From contig NZ_JAXHMV010000003.1 in NCBI RefSeq assembly GCF_034521165.1, positions 1 to 43,778 of the forward strand: DNA of 43,778 bases, written 5' to 3'. This stretch comes from Thiohalophilus sp. GTDB lineage: Bacteria; Pseudomonadota; Gammaproteobacteria; UBA6429; Thiohalophilaceae. Made by a program: the position numbers and the translations under genes. Under the pieces are notes generated by a model. The model did not search any database, had not been told where the DNA came from, and saw nothing but the letters and a program-made list of their open reading frames with translations. Within the stretch, counting starts at the first letter, position 1; every line of letters starts with the position of its first letter. Shown here piece by piece: positions 40,666-43,778 of the stretch.

Positions 40666-40742
40666 GTAGGCCGGACATAGCGTTAGCGGTGTCCGGCAAC
40701 CCGACTATTGCCCGATACCGCTAACGCTATATCGGGCCTGCC
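40666..40742. repeat. REP-like doublet (BIME-type foldback)
   Basis: GTAGGCCGGAC at the left and GGGCCTGCC at the right close the element. ATAGCGTTAGCGGT near 40676 pairs with ACCGCTAACGCTAT near 40717. Compared with 22814-22885 the stem bases differ on both sides in a matching way, so pairing is kept. Confidence 0.8.
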
Positions 40743-40764
40743 TGATGCAGCATAGTAAAATTGG

Positions 40765-40972
40765 CTCTCGCAGAGGCGCAGAGTCGCCGAGAATTAAACA
40801 AGAGATTTCCTGGCGCCGTTGCGACCGGGAAAGTGAATATATTTCTTTCCTGTATCACTGCTTGCGAGGCATGGCCACGCTGGCGCCTGTTTACATGACA
40901 CCCTTACTATAGGAAAATGAATGAGATTTTTTCTCTGCGACTTTGCGCCTCCGCGTTCTCTGCGTTGTTTAA
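40765..40972. repeat. Foldback element CTCTCGCAGAGGCGCAGAG
   Basis: The left arm CTCTCGCAGAGGCGCAGAGT (from 40765) faces the right arm CTCTGCGACTTTGCGCCTCC and on to 40972, around ~120 bases. It is the same family as 1423-1870 and ends about 30 bases before the first NtrC-type site. Confidence 0.75.
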
Positions 40973-41001
40973 CCACCCTTTGAATAAATGAACCCGCCTT
41001 T

Positions 41002-41018
41002 CGCACCGTAATAGTGCG
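41002..41018. promoter_or_regulatory. NtrC-type binding site, distal
   Basis: CGCACCGTAATAGTGCG has the NtrC core GCAC-N7-GTGC with both half-sites exact. It lies about 110 bases upstream of the sigma-54 promoter. Confidence 0.75.
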
Positions 41019-41044
41019 ATCCCCCGCCCCATGATCGTTATCCG

Positions 41045-41061
41045 CGCACAATTAAAGTGCG
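41045..41061. promoter_or_regulatory. NtrC-type binding site, proximal
   Basis: CGCACAATTAAAGTGCG is a second GCAC-N7-GTGC site with a perfect inverted repeat. Its centre is 43 bases from the distal one, about four helical turns, so both dimers would face the same side. Confidence 0.78.
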
Positions 41062-41112
41062 CCCCATATCGGCGCTGACTTCAAGTGATTGTTTTTAATA
41101 ACAAATAAAAGT

Positions 41113-41128
41113 TGGCACGCCCTTCGCA
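41113..41128 (+). promoter_or_regulatory. Sigma-54 promoter of the porin-glnK-amt operon
   Basis: TGGCACGCCCTTCGCA fits the -24/-12 pattern TGGCAC-N5-TTGCA with one mismatch (C for T); the GG and GC pairs are at the right distance. Transcription would start near 41139, about 47 bases before the porin ATG. Two NtrC-type sites stand upstream. Confidence 0.82.
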
Positions 41129-41185
41129 ATACCCCGTACAGCAACCGTTTTCTTTTAACACTCTCACTGTATGGGGAAGAGACAA

Positions 41186-41842
41186 ATGAAAAAAGCCAAT
41201 GCACTACTCGTCGGCACCATCCTGGCTGCCTCAACCGTTGCCAGCAGCGTGGCCGTGGCCGAGCTGAGCGGTAACGTCGGATTCACTTCCAACTATATCT
41301 GGCGTGGTGTCACCCAGGGTTCGGATGATTCTGCCATTTCAGGCGGTATTGATTACGCCCACGACTCCGGATTTTATGCCGGTACCTGGGTCTCTTCACT
41401 GAGTGGCGGCAGCCAGTACGAACAGGATGTCTATCTCGGTTATGGTTTTGACGCCGGCCCGGTTGGTCTGGATGTCGGCTATATCGAATACATGTATCCG
41501 GTGGGTGATGTGGATCTGGACTTTTCCGAAGTTTATGTCAACGCTAGTTATGAAATGGTCAGCGCCGGTGTGGCAATGACAGTGGATACCGAGGCCAATA
41601 GTCAGTACGAGGATGATCTGTACATGTATGTTGGTGCCGATTTCGAAGTCAAGGAAGGACTCTCATTGGGGCTGCTCTATGGTGATTATGACTTCGATGA
41701 TCCGACCAGCACCGACTACAGTCACTACCAGGTCAGCCTGAGCAAGGACGATTTTGTTTTCGCCTTTGATCAGAACGATCAGGATGGCGCCGCAGGTGAC
41801 GCACGTTTCACCGTTTCCTACAGCAAGAGCTTTGATCTGTAA
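41186..41842 (+). CDS. TorF-family putative porin under nitrogen control
   Basis: 218 residues; the ATG at 41186 follows GGGGAAGAG, which would overlap an in-frame ATG at 41171, so the later start is chosen. Signal peptide ends VAVA (~residue 25), then ELSGNVGFTSNYIWRGVTQG, the TorF family start, and an acidic beta-barrel of ~190 residues ending RFTVSYSKSFDL. It heads a nitrogen-regulated operon with glnK and amt, which suggests that it lets a small nitrogen compound such as ammonium, urea or amino acids through the outer membrane. That role is inferred from context only. Many Asp/Glu residues make a cation-favouring pore plausible. Confidence 0.9.
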   Translation: MKKANALLVGTILAASTVASSVAVAELSGNVGFTSNYIWRGVTQGSDDSAISGGIDYAHDSGFYAGTWVSSLSGGSQYEQDVYLGYGFDAGPVGLDVGYIEYMYPVGDVDLDFSEVYVNASYEMVSAGVAMTVDTEANSQYEDDLYMYVGADFEVKEGLSLGLLYGDYDFDDPTSTDYSHYQVSLSKDDFVFAFDQNDQDGAAGDARFTVSYSKSFDL

Positions 41843-41873
41843 AAGGTTCGCTTGAGTAAGCTCGAAACCATTC

Positions 41874-41899
41874 GCCCACCTTCGGGTGGGCATTTTTTT
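41874..41899 (+). terminator. UUCG hairpin with T run between the porin gene and glnK
   Basis: GCCCACC-TTCG-GGTGGGC is a perfect seven-pair stem with a stable UUCG loop, followed by ATTTTTTT. It is 31 bases after the porin stop and runs into the AAGGAGG of glnK. It should stop some transcripts, so porin RNA may exceed glnK-amt RNA. Confidence 0.85.
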
Positions 41900-41913
41900 A
41901 AGGAGGCAAGACC

Positions 41914-42252
41914 ATGAAAATGGTTATGGCAATCATCAAGCCCTTCAAGCTGGATGATGTGCGCGAAGCGCTTTCCGAGATCGGGGTACAGGGTATCACC
42001 GTGACGGAAGTGAAAGGCTTCGGCCGTCAGAAAGGGCATACCGAGTTGTATCGCGGGGCGGAATATGTCGTGGATTTTCTGCCCAAGGTGAAGATTGAGG
42101 CTGCTGTCGACGATGGTCTGGTGGACCAGGTCATCGAAGGCATCTCCAAAGCCGCCAATTCCGGCAAGATCGGTGACGGCAAGATCTTCGTTTCTGAAAT
42201 TGAACAGACAGTTCGTATCCGTACCGGTGAAACCGGCGCAGATGCGCTGTAA
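41914..42252 (+). CDS. glnK: Nitrogen regulatory protein P-II (GlnK)
   Basis: 112 residues, the standard P-II length, with AAGGAGG before the ATG. The start MKMVMAIIKPFKLDDVREAL and the T-loop with uridylylation site Tyr51 (ELYRGAEYVVDF) are intact, as are the B-loop (KIGDGKIFVSEIE) and C-terminal RIRTGE. It is a trimer that senses 2-oxoglutarate and ATP/ADP and, when not uridylylated, plugs the Amt channel. The adjacent amt 20 bases on is the classic partner. glnK rather than glnB is preferred because of this linkage. Confidence 0.96.
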   Translation: MKMVMAIIKPFKLDDVREALSEIGVQGITVTEVKGFGRQKGHTELYRGAEYVVDFLPKVKIEAAVDDGLVDQVIEGISKAANSGKIGDGKIFVSEIEQTVRIRTGETGADAL

Positions 42253-42272
42253 GACTAGAGGAGAGGCTTGAA

Positions 42273-43553
42273 ATGGAAAACCAAATTTTCCAATTGCAGT
42301 ATGCCATCGATACCTTCTACTTCCTGGTCTGTGGTGCGCTGGTTATGTGGATGGCCGCCGGGTTCTCGATGCTCGAGGCCGGTCTGGTGCGTTCCAAGAA
42401 CACCACGGAAATTCTGACCAAGAATGTATCGTTGTTCGCGATCTCATGCACCATGTACATGATATGTGGTTATGCGATTATGTATGGCGGCGGCTGGTTC
42501 CTGTCGGGTATCGCCGGTGGTGAGACACTGGTGGCAGATGCTCTGGGCGCTTCCGCCGAGAACGGGTTTGACGGTGGTTCAGTCTATGCCGCGCCGTCGG
42601 ACTTTTTCTTCCAGGTGGTGTTTGTGGCCACCGCCATGTCGATCGTCTCCGGTGCCGTGGCCGAACGCATGAAGCTGTGGGCCTTCATGCTGTTTGCTGT
42701 GGTCATGACCGGTTTCATCTATCCGATGGAAGGTCTGTGGACCTGGGGCGGTGGTGACGTGTTCGGCATGTACAACCTGGGTGATCTGGGGTTCTCCGAC
42801 TTCGCCGGTTCCGGGATTGTGCATATGGCCGGTGCGGCCGCGGCCCTGGCCGGTGTGCTGGTGCTCGGTCCGCGCAAGGGCAAGTACACTGCCGATGGCA
42901 AGATCAACGCCATCCCCGGTGCCAACCTGCCGCTGGCGACCCTGGGAACCTTCATCCTGTGGATGGGCTGGTTCGGCTTCAACGGCGGTTCCGTGCTGAA
43001 GCTGGGCGATATGGCCAGTGCCAATGATGTGGCGATGGTATTTTTGAATACCAATGCCGCCGCGGCCGGTGGCGTAATCGCCGCGCTGATCGTCGCCCGA
43101 ATGGTCTTTGGCAAGGCGGATCTGACCATGGCGCTCAACGGTGCCCTGGCCGGTCTGGTGGCCATCACCGCCGGTCCGGATACCCCGAGTGCCCTGGGCG
43201 CCACGCTGATCGGTGCGGCCGGTGGTGCACTGGTGGTCTTCTCCATCGTGACCCTGGACAAGCTGAAGATCGACGATCCGGTCGGTGCCATCTCGGTCCA
43301 TGGTGTGGTCGGTATCTGGGGCCTGCTGGCCGTGCCGTTGACCAACGACGGAGCGACCTTCGGCGGTCAGCTCGCCGGGCTGTTCACCATCCTGGTCTGG
43401 GTGTTTGTCGCCAGCCTGATCGTCTGGCTGATCATCAAGGCCATCATGGGCGTACGGGTCAGCGAAGAGGACGAGTACGAAGGGCTGGATCTGTCCGAAT
43501 GCGGTATGGAGGCCTATCCCGAGTTCACCGGTGCCCGGGGTTCCGGCAGATAA
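42273..43553 (+). CDS. amt: Ammonium transporter (Amt family)
   Basis: 426 residues, eleven membrane segments, no cleavable signal peptide evident. The pore twin His are in SGIVHMAGAAAALAG (~residue 185) and ISVHGVVGIWG (~residue 345). Family segments include MWMAAGFSMLEAGLVRSKNT, FVATAMSIVSGAVAERMK, YPMEGLWTWGGG and WMGWFGFNGGS. The cytoplasmic tail after residue 390 is acidic and is the part that meets GlnK. It forms trimers in the inner membrane and takes up ammonium when nitrogen is scarce. Transcription comes from the NtrC/sigma-54 promoter upstream of the porin. A terminator follows. Confidence 0.97.
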   Translation: MENQIFQLQYAIDTFYFLVCGALVMWMAAGFSMLEAGLVRSKNTTEILTKNVSLFAISCTMYMICGYAIMYGGGWFLSGIAGGETLVADALGASAENGFDGGSVYAAPSDFFFQVVFVATAMSIVSGAVAERMKLWAFMLFAVVMTGFIYPMEGLWTWGGGDVFGMYNLGDLGFSDFAGSGIVHMAGAAAALAGVLVLGPRKGKYTADGKINAIPGANLPLATLGTFILWMGWFGFNGGSVLKLGDMASANDVAMVFLNTNAAAAGGVIAALIVARMVFGKADLTMALNGALAGLVAITAGPDTPSALGATLIGAAGGALVVFSIVTLDKLKIDDPVGAISVHGVVGIWGLLAVPLTNDGATFGGQLAGLFTILVWVFVASLIVWLIIKAIMGVRVSEEDEYEGLDLSECGMEAYPEFTGARGSGR

Positions 43554-43579
43554 ACCTCACGGCAGGAAGCCAAAACCAA

Positions 43580-43607
43580 AAGGGCGCCCTAGGGCGCCCT
43601 TTTTTTG
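43580..43607 (+). terminator. Rho-independent terminator after amt
   Basis: AAGGGCGCCC-TA-GGGCGCCCTT is followed by a run of T. Each half, AGGGCGCCCT, is itself a palindrome. It is 27 bases after the amt stop. Confidence 0.92.
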
Positions 43608-43624
43608 TTCCCTTTTTAGTCTTC

Positions 43625-43773
43625 TGGAAATTAACGCAAAGAACGCAAAGGCGCAGAGGGCGCAAAGAAAAACATAAATAATCTGGTTCATCTCACCAGG
43701 AAATATTACGAAACAGCTACGCAGAAATTCTTTCTCTGCGTACTTTGCGTCTTTGCGTTCTCCGCGTTACTTA
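43625..43773. repeat. Foldback element GGAAATTAACGCAAAGAACG
   Basis: The left arm (GGAAATTAACGCAAAGAACG and then CAAAGGCGCAGAGG) faces the right arm ending TTTGCGTTCTCCGCGTTACT at ~43771, around ~80 bases. Same family as 8948-9122 and 14829-15161. It sits directly after the amt terminator. Confidence 0.8.
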
Positions 43774-43778
43774 CACCA

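Overview
The window reads as a chromosomal segment of a fairly GC-rich gammaproteobacterium with versatile respiration, of the Chromatiales/Ectothiorhodospiraceae or sulfur-oxidiser type. That placement is an inference. It rests on cytochromes c4 and c5 beside engB, System II cytochrome c maturation (ResB/CcsB), a run dsbA / EEP-family protein / GGDEF protein like the one in Pseudomonas, oxygen-independent ubiquinone genes ubiT/U/V, ubiK, an omptin, and REP-like repeats. I see no prophage, insertion sequence, CRISPR array or rRNA.

Layout. 1-1.15 kb: 3' part of an unrecognised gene. 1.4-1.9 kb: tandem repeat cluster. 1.9-3.2 kb: a monoheme cytochrome fused to a predicted outer-membrane barrel (minus strand). 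3.5-14.7 kb: a redox/cytochrome block: engB (minus), then cytochrome c5, cytochrome c4, resB, ccsB, a cNMP-binding protein (minus), dsbA, an alsS-like acetolactate synthase, an EEP-family protein and a diguanylate cyclase. 15.4-17.2 kb: an OlsF-type ornithine-lipid synthase whose 3' end is shifted out of frame in a G run. 17.4-22.0 kb: nifJ and a dihydroorotate-dehydrogenase-like gene. 22.2-25.9 kb: ubiT facing a minus-strand operon of a TIGR01212 radical SAM gene, ubiU and ubiV; both sides carry FNR-type boxes. 26.0-30.6 kb: a TatD-associated radical SAM protein, an omptin, a TonB-dependent receptor and a secreted amidohydrolase. 30.6-31.1 kb: tRNA-Arg(CCG) followed on its own strand by two 176-bp structured repeats that each end in the tRNA 3' sequence. 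31.3-39.7 kb: a membrane-anchored cytochrome c5, rep helicase, a KamA-family radical SAM enzyme, a YbaK-type deacylase, an alpha/beta hydrolase, a small Rossmann protein, comM and ubiK. 39.8-43.6 kb: two TorF-type porins, the second heading a porin-glnK-amt nitrogen operon with two NtrC-type sites and a sigma-54 promoter.

How the parts fit. The 3.5-10.4 kb block makes and matures periplasmic c-type cytochromes and disulfides. NifJ, UbiT/U/V and the FNR boxes point to a programme for low-oxygen life: pyruvate oxidation to acetyl-CoA with reduced ferredoxin/flavodoxin, and quinone hydroxylation without O2. The last block is a nitrogen-scavenging unit in which an outer-membrane porin is tied to ammonium uptake.

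Between genes the window is rich in foldback repeats of at least three sequence families plus REP-like doublets. They sit mostly at gene ends, and one supplies the stop codon of rep. The most unusual structure is the tRNA-Arg-linked tandem repeat. All calls come from reading the sequence and from knowledge of protein families; no database search was run.
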